A stretch of DNA of 64,000 nt from Schistosoma haematobium. Its lineage: Eukaryota; Platyhelminthes; Trematoda; Strigeidida; Schistosomatidae. The translations under genes were made by a program, and so were the position numbers. Positions 12,474 through 26,260 of the stretch are shown here, one piece after another; within the stretch, counting starts at the first letter, position 1, and every line of letters starts with the position of its first letter. The stretch lies in contig NC_067196.1 in NCBI RefSeq assembly GCF_000699445.3, positions 24,445,116 to 24,509,115 on the forward strand, given 5' to 3'. Below the pieces are notes generated by a model. The model was not told the DNA's origin and searched no databases. It saw only the letters and a program-made list of their open reading frames with translations.

Positions 12474-15364
12474 CTTAAAATCATTTCAACTAAAAATAAT
12501 AATGAACGACATGTCGCCATAGAACAGCTTAATTAATATCAGCGTATGTCGCTTGATAATTTACTTGAAATCACATACTGTAACTCTGACAGCGTAAATT
12601 TTACAAAGCCACACTCGGTTCGTTGACGTGTTCTGTCGTCCGTACATTTTGTTTGTTTGGGATTTTAGGCTCATTATTAGTTTGACTACTTTAGTCAGAT
12701 GTGACCACTCGATCAGCGTTCAGCTCCAGTACTCAATAAAAAATAATTGTTTTCCTTAACACGGCAAAAGAGCCTATTACAGCAAATAGAAAACAAATTA
12801 AAACAATTCAGTGAAGAGAATTTTCCGTTTCAGTTATCTTATTTACTCAGGTTAAACAATTTCATTTATGGTTGTATAAGATATAGGCGTCTAAAATAAA
12901 ATGGACATGGTGTCATTTAAAACTCAATTAAATGTGTTTGGAAGTATCGAAAATGAATTGCGGAATAGTTGAAAAAGTAGTGTGAAACATTAAAGTGAAA
13001 ACGGAATTGTAAACATGATATCATTGCCCACATGAAATGTATGAGGAAAAGGTGAATACAAAATGAGGTTATTTATTTATTTAGACATAAATATAGATAG
13101 AAAAGAACGCCAAAATAAACATGTGCCATACAAACAGATGGATAAAATTGTATGAAGATTGATGATGAAGGGTCAGTACCATCAAAAAATAATTATATTA
13201 GTCAAAAACAAGCGAATGAGTGTAGTGTGTGGTAGGAGAAACAGTTCAGTATTGAAAAAACATGAAAAACCTTTTAGCTACAGAAATTGTTATCATTTTT
13301 TCTGAAAAAAATTACATCAGGAACCCTACTGGTGCCTATCCTAAGACATATCTGATAACGTCTCAAGTCAACTAGTTTCACTATTTCTCACTTTCAAAAG
13401 GTGAGTTATGATGGATTGACAGATTATAGTTCTATAACCCTTGAATCTATGCTCCAGATCCATGTCATAAACTGACTACCTCTTTACACTTTCTATCTCA
13501 TCCCAGTGTCAACAAATAAAGCACAAAATGGAAGTCGCTAGGATGATATTCGTAGCACAAGTCGAAGCCACCGAAAGAGAACGTGGTAATAATTTCCCAT
13601 ATTAGAAGGGGTTTACTGCTATTACTTGTTAGAACGAAGACTAAATTAGAACTAGTGCTAGTGGTTTTCGAATGCGCAGGTCACGTTTTGAATATTGGAT
13701 CGCTAACATTTTGGAAGTTCATAGACTTCTTTTGTGTATTATATAACCCTACATATAATTTCGAAACCTATTTCTAGAGAAACTATATGATCATAGATGA
13801 TTAGGTGTTTAAGAATGTCACTAATGATCATTTTACATTGACTATTGAAAAAATGCAGTTAAATAACTAATTATTTTCTCCAGTACACTATGTAGTATTT
13901 TGAAAACAAATATCAAAACTTTTAAATCTGCAAATAAAAACTCTACTTCAATGTTGAAAATATAACTACGTAAATTTCACACAGACTCACAATTGCTATT
14001 TTCTTACTGAAACAAATAAACGATACCTGAATTTTACTTTAAGAGTCCTCTAAATTTATTTGAGTGATAGTGGCATAGTTTGTATGCCTTCAAAATCATT
14101 CTCCGTTTTCAATACACCAATATAAAAACACATGATTTAAGTTATATTCAAAGTTCAACGCAATTATTGATCTGCACCGAAAGAAACATTTGAACAATGA
14201 GTTAATGTCTGTCTACATAAATGTACAATATCAGACTAAGAATAACTTAACAAAGAAAATAGTGGCAATCGGATCAAGCCATTATTACACAAACAACTTA
14301 AACAAATTAAAACTTCCTTGACAAAATCCCGTGTGATACAAATTAGTGGATGAAATCTGCGGTTTAAAATCAATCTGGTTAACCGAAAGGCATTTAACGT
14401 TTTCTTATCAAATTTTAAATATCTTACTTCCATTTCATTTATCATTATTGTATAATTAGTTTTTTTTCTACTATTGCAAAACACAGGTAACTTGTACTAA
14501 GCATTTTTTCCCGTGAAATCTTTCCACTATAACTCCGAATGTGTCTATAGCTCAGGGTTAATTTGAAATCCCCTAACTGACCAACAGCATTTATCGGTAC
14601 GAATATTTCGGAAAAAGTTCAAAGAAAATAAGTCATTTTTTGAATGTCTAATTGATTTCATATATGAGATTAAAAGTTAATTTGTAATTAACACACCTGA
14701 AGAGTACAACCACGTGTTACACTACAGAAATCGTAAGTAGTAATGTGAGCTATGAAGTTTTCTCGTCAAAGTGGATTACAAGTTTAATGGAGTCAAACAA
14801 CACAGTTAGCCTTCCCTATTGCGAATCAATTATTAAAAAACCCTGTACTGCTCAAATGACTTGAATTTTCGAAATTTAACAGATAAGATGTTCGGTAAAA
14901 TCATAAATTTCCTAACAACATCGTATGTAGACAGCTCATGAATGCCTTCTGTTAAAACGTCTACTCAACACTATTAACCGAACAAAAATTAAAGTACTGA
15001 TCTCAACAAGTTATGTGATATTATTCGCTTATATCAGAAGGAAAAAACTAATTAGTAGTTACTTGTATATTGTATGTCGAGAAATAGTTTTTTCTCATGA
15101 GAACTGAATAAGTAATAAGTTATACTGTATAATCCATATTCTTGTAATGACGGAGAGTTCTTGTCATTCGAAAAGGTACTTTTAGTGTTACTAAGTCCTT
15201 TGAGTTAGATGGTTTAACAAATTAGATGCTAATAAATCTGTTTAGAAAAACCTTAGAATCTCTGCAATTAAACCATCTAGCTCAGAGATCTCAACAACTC
15301 TGAAGTAATTTCTGTAATCACATGGTTATTGAACTTCCTTGAAATAACGAACCTATCAACGATA
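12472..15364. other. AT-rich non-coding stretch with a small inverted repeat
   Basis: No gene recognised. A 16-bp inverted pair (TGAGTTAGATGGTTTA at 15201-15216; TAAACCATCTAGCTCA at 15269-15284) is the only structure seen. Confidence 0.4.
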
Positions 15365-15367
15365 GAT

Positions 15368-15565
15368 CACTATTGAAACCTAGAAGCACTGGACGGCAAT
15401 TTTATTCTAGCATGGGACTCTTCAGTGGTGCGCATCCACAATCCCGTACGCGAGATTCGAATCCAGCACTTTCGGTCTCATATGCGAATGCTTAACCTGT
15501 AGACCACTAAGCTGGTATTCAGCTGTGTCAATGTCTAACTTCAATCAATCCACGATGTCGAGTGA
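15368..15565 (-). repeat. Hammerhead-type SINE, truncated
   Basis: The minus strand has an A-box-like TGGTCTACAGG, a B-box-like GATTCGAATCTC, the core CTGAAGA and TGCCGTCCAGTGCTTC. GAAAC is replaced by TAAAAT, so the ribozyme is probably dead. No inverted partner seen. Confidence 0.7.
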
Positions 15566-17459
15566 CCATCTTCCATCGTCTTATTGTTATTGAATTCCTG
15601 GAGATCGGCGAAATATCAGTGAATAATTTAGTTATCACACTATTTGCTACAGCTCAGTTCTCGATGGTATGTTGAGGGAAATTTTATTATTTAGACCATA
15701 TTTTGCCTAAGATTAGCCTCTCCTATGATCTTATTTTTTTCAAATTATTAATTTATCAGAATTATGTGAAATTTGCTAGAAGTTTTGAATAATTGGTATC
15801 CATAGAGATCTCGAATTTTATGGGTGAATTATTTACGCCTGAACTATGAATATTAATGAAAACGAAAAAAAGACGTAAGTTTTATTTTTTGCTTTATAGA
15901 ATTTCCCAATTATCATGTAATGCACAGTTAAAATCTTCAGTCTGTTTTATTTCGTTGTTCATCCTGAAAGAAATTTTGAACTATTGGCAATAGTATATCA
16001 AGTTTTTGGCTTAATAAGTATCTTGATGTATGCAACATTATTAGAGGTTCATGAGAATACTACTAATCACAAAAATCTAAATAACTATTTTCAATACAAT
16101 GACATTTCTCTTTTCATTATCATATTTTAGCATTAATTAGTTTTCTATTGTGAAATGACCTTACAATTTGGAAAATAGAATGATGAATAGACAGGTAGGT
16201 GAATATGAATGATGAGATGAATAGTTCCTAATTAATTTATTAAATTTGGTCGTCCAGTTTGATTCTTTTTTTCCCCAATAAGATATCCTCTGTTCTCCTT
16301 TCTAAATTAAATAATTTCATAAATAACTTGGTGCAAAGTGGTAAGTATGCAAAAATTCACTTCATCCTTCTGTTAGTAATAATAAAGAACGAAAGTAGTC
16401 AATTAAACTGCTTTAAAATTATGTTTCTAGGATGACATCTTGATGAAGCGAGGTCACTTCAACGATTTTTCCGGATAAAATAAATCAAATAAGTCAGAAT
16501 ATGTAAACCAAATGTTGTTTTACAAGATTTCGACATATAATTTATACAAGACGTTTTGCAGGGATCCAAAACATTTAGTCACATCATGTAATCACTTCAC
16601 TAATACTACCAACCAACTTATTGAGTGAGTCGGTAACATTCGACTAAGAAATGATGCAAGAATAATATTCACTTATCCCACTTAAAAACAATCATAATTT
16701 GTTAAAGATACTTAGTTTCTGCCACATACCAATAAAGACTCTTCAGACGACACACGATGCACATCACTAAACTGCATTTTTAAACGTTCAAGGATCATAA
16801 AATCACCAAAGTATTCTTATCAAAGAAGACATTTATCAAAATGTAGTCTTCCTTCCGTCTTTCAAAAGGATGACTGTTTCGCAATCCCATCATGTCAAAC
16901 TGTTATTAGGAAATCCACCTTAGAGAATAGAAAACTGATTTATATAATCCGTCTGAAAATCATCATGTAATGTTTCACAATTATTGTCACTGAAAAAAAA
17001 ACAAGCCCAACTACCTCAGCCCATTTCATGCAGACCATACTACGCAAAAGCAAACATTTGCTGAGGTTATATATGTATATATAACGTTATAAATTTCATC
17101 AAATCTGTATCAAGTTTCAAAATAACGTCACTTACAATATTTCTTTGTTAAGTGCCATTGGGCATAATTCACATCAGTGTATCGGGACAGTTATGGACAT
17201 GAATACAATACCTAGATAGAAACGATTCTAAACTCTTTGAGAAGATAAAATATTGTACCACTTAAGCCATAAAAATAAAACTAGCTAATTGCATCTTAAA
17301 TGAAATAGAAAATATCGCTATGATATGGCAACAAAATAGCTCATCGTCTATCCACATTTATCCAGAAACATAATGTTGGCGAAATGATCAAATTCGCTAT
17401 TACCGCATCTAAGGTAGTAAATTGTAGATCTACCTCCAAAAACACTTATTTCTGAAGTT
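15566..17459. other. AT-rich non-coding stretch
   Basis: No gene or repeat recognised. Confidence 0.4.
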
Positions 17460-17795
17460 TGATTAGCCCTATTGGGTTGGTGCCTGACTAAATGTTGACA
17501 CAAGTCTAGAAAGCTCGATCCTCCTTTGCCAAACTATGTATACCAACCGAAGAACAGGCAAATTGTGTATTAATTCACTCCATTTTACTTCAAGGCTGTG
17601 AAACGTCGCTTTTAAAATATAGAGATATTCATTGTTCACAAGTATTTTATCATGAGTGCATTCTAAACATAAGTTATTTATTCTTGGACCACTGACTAAA
17701 TAATGTGTAAAGTTAGACCCATGGCGTTAAGCAATGATGGGAAGCCAGTTAATGAGATAATGCTCATGTAGTGGCATTACGAAAAGTAAGTACAA
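17460..17795 (+). pseudogene. Decayed LINE reverse transcriptase 3' part
   Basis: Fragments on the plus strand in shifting frames match the C-terminal half of the intact LINE protein at 38329-41718. Examples are LQGCETSLLKYRDI-like residues near 17595-17640 (intact: LLYGSETWPLRVED), and LSNDGKPVNEIMLM near 17725-17770 (intact: LGNDGKSVDEVMNL). Many stops and frameshifts; an old relic. Confidence 0.6.
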
Positions 17796-19104
17796 ATTTC
17801 CAAGATAGTAAGTAAGTCAAAAACAAACCATTAATGAATTGAAGGAAAATAAAGAAGTGTAGCGGATGTGATGGTAGAAAGGCTGTAAATTTTTTGGTTA
17901 CATATACGTTACTAAGTTGTTATTATCGAACCTGTAGGAAACACACGCTATTATTATAACTGTTAACTAATAAGCCTGAATTTTAATCAAGTGGCAAAAG
18001 TTACTGTATGATATCAATTTCTTTGAATCTTCATACTCTCACAACATTACAAGGAGCAGTATTCTAATTCTTGCTTTACAAACAGTGTCAAAAGCATGCT
18101 TCTTATTTGACCGAATATTAAAACGTGTATGCACAGCAGGAAACAGGCATATAAAGAAGCTTTAAAAATAATTTATTAGCATCCCAGGTACAATAACACT
18201 ATCGGTATACAACAACAGCTTCAGTCATAAATACGTTAGTTACTTAAATATAATATTAAGGATGTGACATTGATTTTTTTCAGTCTTCAAAATCTTATCC
18301 ATGTCTGAATATAGTCATACGTACAGTATTTTATGCATTTCAAGGGAATAGCTGTAATGTAACCCAATTTCTCAGTTGAAATTGAAAAAAAAATAATATC
18401 GAGTTATAATTGTGGAAGGTAAAAATCATGGAAAATATACTAATGATACGATCACGACACTCTTCTCATAAACATAGATGTTGTCCAGTCTTGAAATAGC
18501 CCCTACAATTTTTACTTAACCCAATTATGTGCAACACTGTAATACATATTCTATGTATTTATTATTACATAATCTATTTCAGACAGTTAATTGTGATATC
18601 GAATAGTGTATTACGTCTAGCAAATGACAGATGAATATAAAAAATAATAAAAGTACAGTGTACTTCAAATCATCAAATCTATAACTAGCAATCTTTTACG
18701 TCAGATCATATGTAAACTCTGAATTGATCAGAAAACAGACAAAAAAATCTATTTAACTTAGATTCATTGTAAATAAGCATAACCCACCTGCTGTTAATGT
18801 TTAATCCATTACAATTAGTTGAAATTTTAATTAAAAATTAAGATAATAACAGCTGATCTTCTTACCTATAACATATTAACCCTTTTAATTCACATCTACT
18901 TACATTAATATGACTAAAGAAAATTTCTATTTTACTTTGATTATTATTAATTCAACATTAAAGGTTCAATGAAGAGATTATCAATGTCTAATACTTTCAT
19001 GAATATTAACATCATAACCTACACCTTCACTATTCAAAATAGAAATGGAACTAGAAATTAAACTTACAACTGTTTTATTAAAATATAGAGAATATTTTTC
19101 GTTG
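17796..19104. other. AT-rich non-coding stretch
   Basis: No gene or repeat recognised. Confidence 0.4.
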
Positions 19105-19345
19105 ACAACAATAATTTCACGGATTGGAATCATGAGTCAATTGAAGCTAAACCACCATGGAAAACCTGGAAGCACTAGACGGCCGTTTTGTCCTAGTATG
19201 GGACCGTGGGGTCATGGATGCGCACTGCTGATGAGTCCCACAACAGGACGAAATGGCCGTCCAGTGCTTCCAGGTTTTCCATGGTGGTATAGCTTCAATT
19301 GACTCATGATTTCAACCTGTGAAATTTCTAAAAATCTTCACAAAA
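19105..19345. repeat. Palindromic hammerhead-type SINE pair
   Basis: The left arm, 19131-19204, is a close reverse complement of the right arm, 19235-19308 (74 bp each, 30-bp spacer). Both arms are the 3' part of the hammerhead repeat (tail plus stem II to helix I); only the plus half carries the first core segment. The result is a perfect-looking hairpin built from one SINE tail. Confidence 0.8.
19222..19267 (+). ncRNA. Hammerhead ribozyme with intact core
   Basis: Helix I is GCACTG (19222-19227) with CAGTGC (19262-19267). Core CTGATGA lies at 19228-19234. Helix II is GTCC (19235-19238) with GGAC (19246-19249) and a 7-nt loop. Core GAAA is 19250-19253, then a very short helix III and the cleavage triplet GTC at 19259-19261. 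This matches the schistosome-type hammerhead layout with a minimal helix III. It is the only copy in the window with every core position kept; the flanking palindrome could compete with folding. Confidence 0.65.
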
Positions 19346-19689
19346 CCCATTCTGAGAACGACAGTAATTGTTTATTTTGTTTGTTTTTTATTTTGTGTCT
19401 ACAGAATAGTTTTTACTTATATAAATTATTGTTTATAATATAACATAACACTCCCACTAATATTTAATTAGTTAAATTGAATAGAAAGATTTTTTTCTTT
19501 AAATAATACATTTTTAATCAAAATTAAGGTATAAATTATTGATTTATAAGTTGGTTAATACGTAAATACTTAATGCATTTCATTTACATAAATAAGAACT
19601 ACACAAATATGGTCAACAAGTTCTATATACTACTTCATTATTGTAAATAATAATGTACTGGATTGTATACATGGTGTTTATGACCGTAT

Positions 19690-20390
19690 TTTAGTTATAG
19701 TAGATAACTGAGGATAAACCTCGGCTAACAATCAATAATGAAGTAGTTAACTATGTCAATCACTTCATCTATCTTGAAAGTTTGATCATTCAAGGTGAGT
19801 CGATGTTTGACTAAATCTTGATATGAATTAAGAGACTCCCATTGACTTTCTACAGCTTACATCATTTTTTGATGTAGACAAGATGTTTATGAACTAACTA
19901 AATGACGAAGATACTAAGCTCTGCTCTACTTTGCGGCTGTAAAACGTAAGTTTTATAAATAGAGGGTATTCGTAGGTTGTTAGTATTTGATTGTCCATTT
20001 TCATGGCTCTTGTATAGTTAGGCTACTGAATGATAACTTTTGGGTCAAAACGCAGTGCACTAAGTAAGGATAGGAATCAATTGATGACGCATATTCACAT
20101 TGAATAACGTCTTTGGGAGGTGTAGGACCTATTCCTAACCATTTTCTACGTCAACAGGTGATGATAACTGGTTTAAGAAGGGGAAGGTTAGAAGAATGAT
20201 ACGGAGATCTGAACCAAAATATGGCATCAGTTCATCAAGTCGTTGGCTGTTAAACTGAGCCGTGTAGGTAGGTTCAGATTACTCGGTTGGAGTCCGTAAA
20301 CTTATCATAACCAGTGATCAGAAATATGGATTGATATGTTTCAGAAAAAGTCAAAAAGGAGCAAATACACTCACTTTTTGTCTTTTATCT
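19690..20390 (+). pseudogene. Decayed LINE reverse transcriptase 3' part
   Basis: Plus-strand remnants parallel the C-terminus of the intact LINE protein at 38329-41718, in order: VVNYVNHFIYLESLI near 19750 (intact VVERVDNFTYLGSLI), a CGCKT/CSETWPL-like spot near 19930, MRWLGHVL- and W..KVRG-like remnants near 20105-20200, and SHVGRCRLLGW-like codons near 20265-20290. Multiple stops and frameshifts. Confidence 0.65.
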
Positions 20391-22168
20391 GGTCTTGAGT
20401 TATAAATTACCCCATAAATTTTTACTTCGTGAATTCTAACTGAATATACAACCTGAATTAGGCTGAGTAGAGTATCCATATACAACCTCGAACATAGCTG
20501 ATAACCATATACTTGAAACACTATCTAACCCACCACTCTACATGCATTAATACGATTTCTTTCATCAAAACATCACTGTTTTTTATTTCTTTTCTAATCG
20601 TTGTTTCCCAGTATCTAGTAAAATATAAAACATTTCTAGATAAATGAAACTAATGGAAAATTCTCCATTTTATTCCCAACTTTGAAAAAAAGTGAAAACC
20701 AAACTGTCAGATTATATCTCAACATCACTTTCTTTAAAATTAAATGCAATCCACAATTTCGACTTTGTCCTTTCTGTTCATTTAAGGTTTCACACAGTTG
20801 AAATAAACGGTCAGTGTCTACACATACACTAATAAACTATACAAATATATGTATAATAAAGAGAAAAACAACATTTATCCAAAATCTAAGTTAACCAATA
20901 AAATGATCAATTATTTTAAAAGAACAATCAAGTAAAAACCTCGTTCTATTTTAGCTACGGTCAAATGTAGAGTTCTTAATTTTTAATGATTACTGTATAT
21001 TCTTATTTTTTTGCATAGAAAAGATTGAAAAGTGAATTGTTAACAGATAAGAATAGCTAATTAAATAACAGGAAACATTATTATTATCATCATTATTATT
21101 ATTACTGCTTTCTTTCTTTTTTCTATGAAATAAAACAGCTTATCAAAGTGTATTTGATTATTTCTTTTTTTCACCATATGGTTTTTATCAATTTAATATT
21201 CAAATGCTGTATCACTAATGTAAAATATACCATGAAGAGATTGGAAAGATATGTAATAACTTACATATAAGTTAATAATCATGATAAATTCCAATTGGTT
21301 CTTTATATATATATATATATATACAAGCTTTAAATACTTATCACTGATCTACTGATAGCAGTATATTTCTACTGAAAAATATATTTGATATACACTATAA
21401 TTCAATTCATTTGTAGTGTACATCACATGTCTTAGGATTGTTTTCACTAATTATATTTATTCATTTATTCGACTTAATGTACATCGGTATTTACTAAAAA
21501 CTTTCAATTTATAATATTTAATAATTGCTCGTTAACATCAATGTATTTTGAGATATCATATCTGACTATCGAGTATCAGATATATAATATAATCGCAACA
21601 TAGGATAAAGTTCCATAATCCTTAAAAAGGCAACAGTAAAAGCTGTATATATTTGATAACCTGAATGAGTAAAAGAGCAATCAACTGTCTTGAAGTCATA
21701 GTTAATGGTGATGTAATAGATGCAGTTGTAGTTGAGTGCTTGCATATTATAATCTAACTTAGCATTAATTGGTAAAAATAATTATTTCGGGTCTCGGATT
21801 GTAAATATTTAACTAACGAATCAGAAGTAACAGACTAAAAACGTCAATCGACATCATATAGTACCTTTTTTAACTAAACAGATGGATTAACTTCCTCCTA
21901 AATTTCATTTATCATGTACATTAGCCTAATCTTCTTATTTTTCAAGGTTTAATCCTGTTTTTTTCATGATTGTATTTATTACGTATGTGGCAATCCATTC
22001 CTGCAATCTAACATCAAATAATTTGTTATAAAGTCATTTGTGATAAATTGCGGCAAAACACAACAATATTTATAAGATTGAGAAACATAATCGACAAATT
22101 TATTTCTATTTAACGAGTAGTGAAAATAGTTTTGTTTTCTTGCCTTTTTTAATTGGCACAATTGGTAA
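20391..22168. other. AT-rich non-coding stretch
   Basis: No gene recognised. Contains a short (TA)n tract at 21305-21325 and an imperfect ATT-rich stretch near 21080-21105. Confidence 0.4.
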
Positions 22169-22170
22169 TT

Positions 22171-22635
22171 ATCAGAAGGGGGTTTTGTGGCGATTTTAAT
22201 AATTTAATAATTGAATCCATGAGTCAGTTAAAGCTAGATCACCATGGAAAACCTGGAAGCACTGAACGGCCGTTTCATCCTAGCATGAAACTTCCCAGCA
22301 GTACGCATCCGCGATCCCGCTGGCGGGATTCAAATCTAGAATCTATCAGTCTCGCAAGCGAACGCTCAACCTCTAGATCGCTGAGTTTGTCTCTAATGTT
22401 GTTAATATCTAGCTTCAACCAATCCATAAAATTGCGCCACCGTCCACTATTGTCTTCAATGAGTTACTATCTCACAACAAACCTGGTTGAACTCCACAGG
22501 TCATGACTTCTCAATAGAACTTCAAGAAATACCTCTTGAAGCCAATCACTAGTGAACAGATAATTATTATTATCAGAATGGGGTATTGTGAAAATTTTAG
22601 TAATTTAATAGTTAAGTTCAATCAAAACAAAATAT
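22171..22635 (-). repeat. Hammerhead-type SINE, full unit
   Basis: A complete minus-orientation copy. ATCAGAAGGGGG at 22171 and ATCAGAATGGGG at 22572 mark the same element position 401 bp apart, so direct repeats bound the unit. On the minus strand the tRNA-like part and hammerhead-like part are present, but the core reads CTGGGAA, so the ribozyme is probably dead. Confidence 0.75.
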
Positions 22636-23576
22636 ATTTTGAAACAACCATACTTATAATGAAGCCAAAAGAAAACCAAGAACGATAATTAAATTTCTTT
22701 TCAATTTATTCAATATCAGTCATGTCAAATGTTTATATAAGACCACATTAGAAAAGTTATGACTATGATCTATTAAATATGGATTATATACATATATATT
22801 ATTTAATTTGTTTCAATATGTTTAATAAAGAAATCATTTAAAGTAAATAGTTACACAATTGATAAATTAAAAGTGTGAATAACACAATTATATCCCATTT
22901 AGTTACAAGACCTAATTATTTTTTTCCAAAAGAAATCAATTTTTTAAAAACCAGTAAGTGATTTGTTCAGGATCAATAATTAAAGAATATTATTTTATTG
23001 ATAAAAGTATCTAACCTATTAACTGATTATTATCATTATTACTACTATTTGAATTGTTTCCACGTATTTATTCTAAACTATTTCTTTTTTTTTACAAACA
23101 AAATACTATAAAATACCATTTTCTTTTTAATTGTTACTGAGCAATTATTGAACTGATAGTAAAAAGTATGAAATCCTTTTATTAAGTAACGGTAAATAAG
23201 TTTATTATTAATTTTAAATAAATAAATAAATATACACTTTATTAATGTATTTAAATTTGTAAGAAAATTCCTTATTTTTATTGTAAATTACAAAGAATAA
23301 GTAACTAGATAATGTAACTAATACACAATTATTGTATGAAATAGAATTTGTACTTTATTTTTATTACTTGTTGTAATTATTACCCCATTGTTACCTTGTG
23401 TGTATATTTTTAGTGTGTATGCCTTTATATATATATATATATATATTGATAAAAGGACGGAAAGTTAAACACTTAAAAATATATAATATATAAATAAGCC
23501 GTTCGTTTACGTTCACATATAGATGTATAGGTTATGTCTAGCATATATTCATGACTTATAAACTATTTCCTGTTCA
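22636..23576. other. AT-rich non-coding stretch
   Basis: No gene recognised; a short (TA)n tract lies at 23428-23447. Confidence 0.4.
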
Positions 23577-26260
23577 ATGTATAGGAATAAAAATACTCAA
23601 ATAAGATATTTTTATGCCTACCGTAAGATATATTATATTTCTTTTATTCAGATGGAGTTAGTGTCATGTTTTGAACGACTTAGTCGACTAAAAAACAATC
23701 GATTAAACAACTCTCGTGCTTATCACTTCATGTTTATAAATGCACGTTTTCCTTATAAAAATTTGCTAGAAAAATTTTAGATCAGAAATGATTTTCGGGA
23801 TGCTGAACTCTGTAATCCAAATGAGTTAGGCTTAAACACTTCCCGACTTTTCCGTAGAGAAAAAAAACGAAACAAAGTTGGACTGTGAAATTTTTCACAA
23901 GTCATATTAGTTTATCTTGATGATCCGAGATTCGATTGTTCAGTGTTCATAGTTTTCTATCACTCCTTTATGTACATCTATATTGAAAGTGTAGTTGATT
24001 TAATTCTTGATCTCTAAACTACTCGACCTAAGACAATAGTTTTTGCTGATATTGACGGAGTCCTTATCAAATTTCGTGACATACATAACTAATCCACTTA
24101 GATCTCATAAACTCATTACTATTCAGGATGAGACAGTCAACCGCAAATGAAAGGTAGTCAAAATGTTGCTTATCAAACAAAATTCTCGAACTACAAGAAA
24201 GCATTTAAGACAAACAAGTTACCCTCTTATTGTTTGTTTACCTAAATGCTGATAAACAATTAAATGCCAGCATTTATTGGAACATCACGAAAATTTCGAC
24301 CACGTGAAGCTATCAACAATAAATATTCCTTAAAGACGTTAGTATTAATAAAACTTCACAATCTAATTTTTTTAGAACGTCGTTACTTTATTTCAATAGG
24401 CGGTATATATTGTGGGTTTGCCTTTATGATCTTCAAGTTTATATTGTCATTGAATAAATCAAGCTCCCTATATTGTCGGTATAACAATAAATAAAACCCG
24501 TGGCTCTTAAAAAAAGCCGGTGCGCAATTGAATTACTATAAAATCAAGAATGGATTTTAACTTTGTGCAAAATTGACTAACTAAATGAAAAATATTAGGC
24601 CAAAAACAGTTTTATCCTCTTTGGAGTAAATTTAACTGCAAGTTTTCAAACATTCAGTCTATTGAGTCAAAATACACAGAGTAAGTTCCCCCAAGCCTTC
24701 TTACTGCTTTCAAGAACACACCTGCTAAAACCTAGTAACCATCCAGTTGTGCGTACTAGTAAGGGAATTCTGTATCAATTTTCACTTCTTACAACAAAAG
24801 ATGAAAGGTTGTTAAAAGCTGTTGTTGTACACAAATAACCGTTCTAGTTATTCACTCAGGTTCTGAAGTCGAAATTCCTAAAGCAACTTCTTGACACGAA
24901 GAGATGAAGAAAAAATGTTGATTAATAAAATGGATTGTTCTATGTGAGTCTAATTCTCATGAAAAAACCAGATGATTGATATGGTAATAACTTAGTTTTA
25001 ATGCTAAAATATTTTTTAGATATTCGGTATCATCTTAGCAAACTAAAAATTAAAAATTTAAAATATCACAACTAACTGATGATGAAGGAGACAAACGGTA
25101 ATTTGCATACTTTTTGTTGTTACAATAAAATTTTTGGCCATCAGGTAAGATTGCGAAACTAAACAAGTTTTTCAGTAATACTAAATCTGGACCTGATTTT
25201 TTGACCGTTCTACAAGAACTCGGATACAATGAAGGCCTCGGAAATGCAGATCAAATATCATATTTTTTATATCCGTGCTGCGTCTAAAGAAAGGTCTGAT
25301 TACATAACTTCGTATTCTGTGCTGATTACGACATAAATAAATGCAAATTTTAAAACGCAGGTGTAAATATTTCATTAGCAGTTCTACTTGAGGCTCGTTC
25401 GACTTTTTGTAGACTATCTTATATCGAATACCTTTGAGGCAATCGACATTAAGCTTAAAGTAGACGCTTTATATTACAGTGACCGTCAAGATTCTATTCC
25501 GTTCGCAGAATACAAGAAATCAGAAGTCATGGCAAAGAATCTTGTCTTCATTCATCCTGTGCTTTCTGTAAATTGCTCTGTTGTGTGGCTAAATTTTATA
25601 GTACCGCTGGGTATATTCATTTCCATATAAAACTGCATCGCTGTGCTAAGTTGTACATTACCTGCGACTGATTGGATGAAACAACATGTCACAAACACAT
25701 AAAACACTAAACAACGTTCAAACACTTAGGACATTTGGATAGTTTGGTTGTGACGGGAGTAGACATTTACACTAAATTTCAAAACAAAGAAACATGTTTG
25801 AAAGTCAACCTTGTCTTTAGACTGACAGGATGGAAATGCATCTTGATCGTTAGTAGCAACTTCAATTTATTTTAATGTATCTAGTAAAAAATCATTTTAC
25901 TACCTTTACCAAGAAATCTACCATATGGCTCTAAACTATACGGGAGGTCATAATTTGAATTCATGTACTTGAGTACATAAACGTGATACATCCACCGTGT
26001 TAAGATATCACACTTTTAGTTTTTTGGCACCCTAATTTGTCGGAAGTAAGAGAAAATTGGGAGGAAAACAAAGACAGGTACATCAAAATACGCAAATTTG
26101 CCACCGATTTGTTGGATATCTATCTGAGGTCTTTTATAAACGTCGTAGGTTTTTGGGTAGTACAAAATAAGGCCTTTATTACTACACAATACAATAATAT
26201 GCTTAAATCCTATCGAGCAGGGAAGAGTAAATTTGAAAAAAGTGCTTTCAAATAATTTTT
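23577..26260 (+). other. Possible decayed coding relic, unidentified
   Basis: Several short plus-strand ORFs (23577-23780, 24264-24494, 25388-25630, 26037-26255) and a somewhat more mixed base composition suggest an old degenerate gene or transposon. Around 25660-25690, AAGTTGTACATTACCTGCGA and ACTGATTGGA resemble 37700-37725. No domain was recognised and frames are broken everywhere. It could be chance. Confidence 0.25.

Noticed and set aside
15201..15284. 16-bp inverted repeat as a regulatory hairpin
   Set aside because: Short, in a gene desert, and part of a loosely repeated motif also seen near 7960; no functional support.
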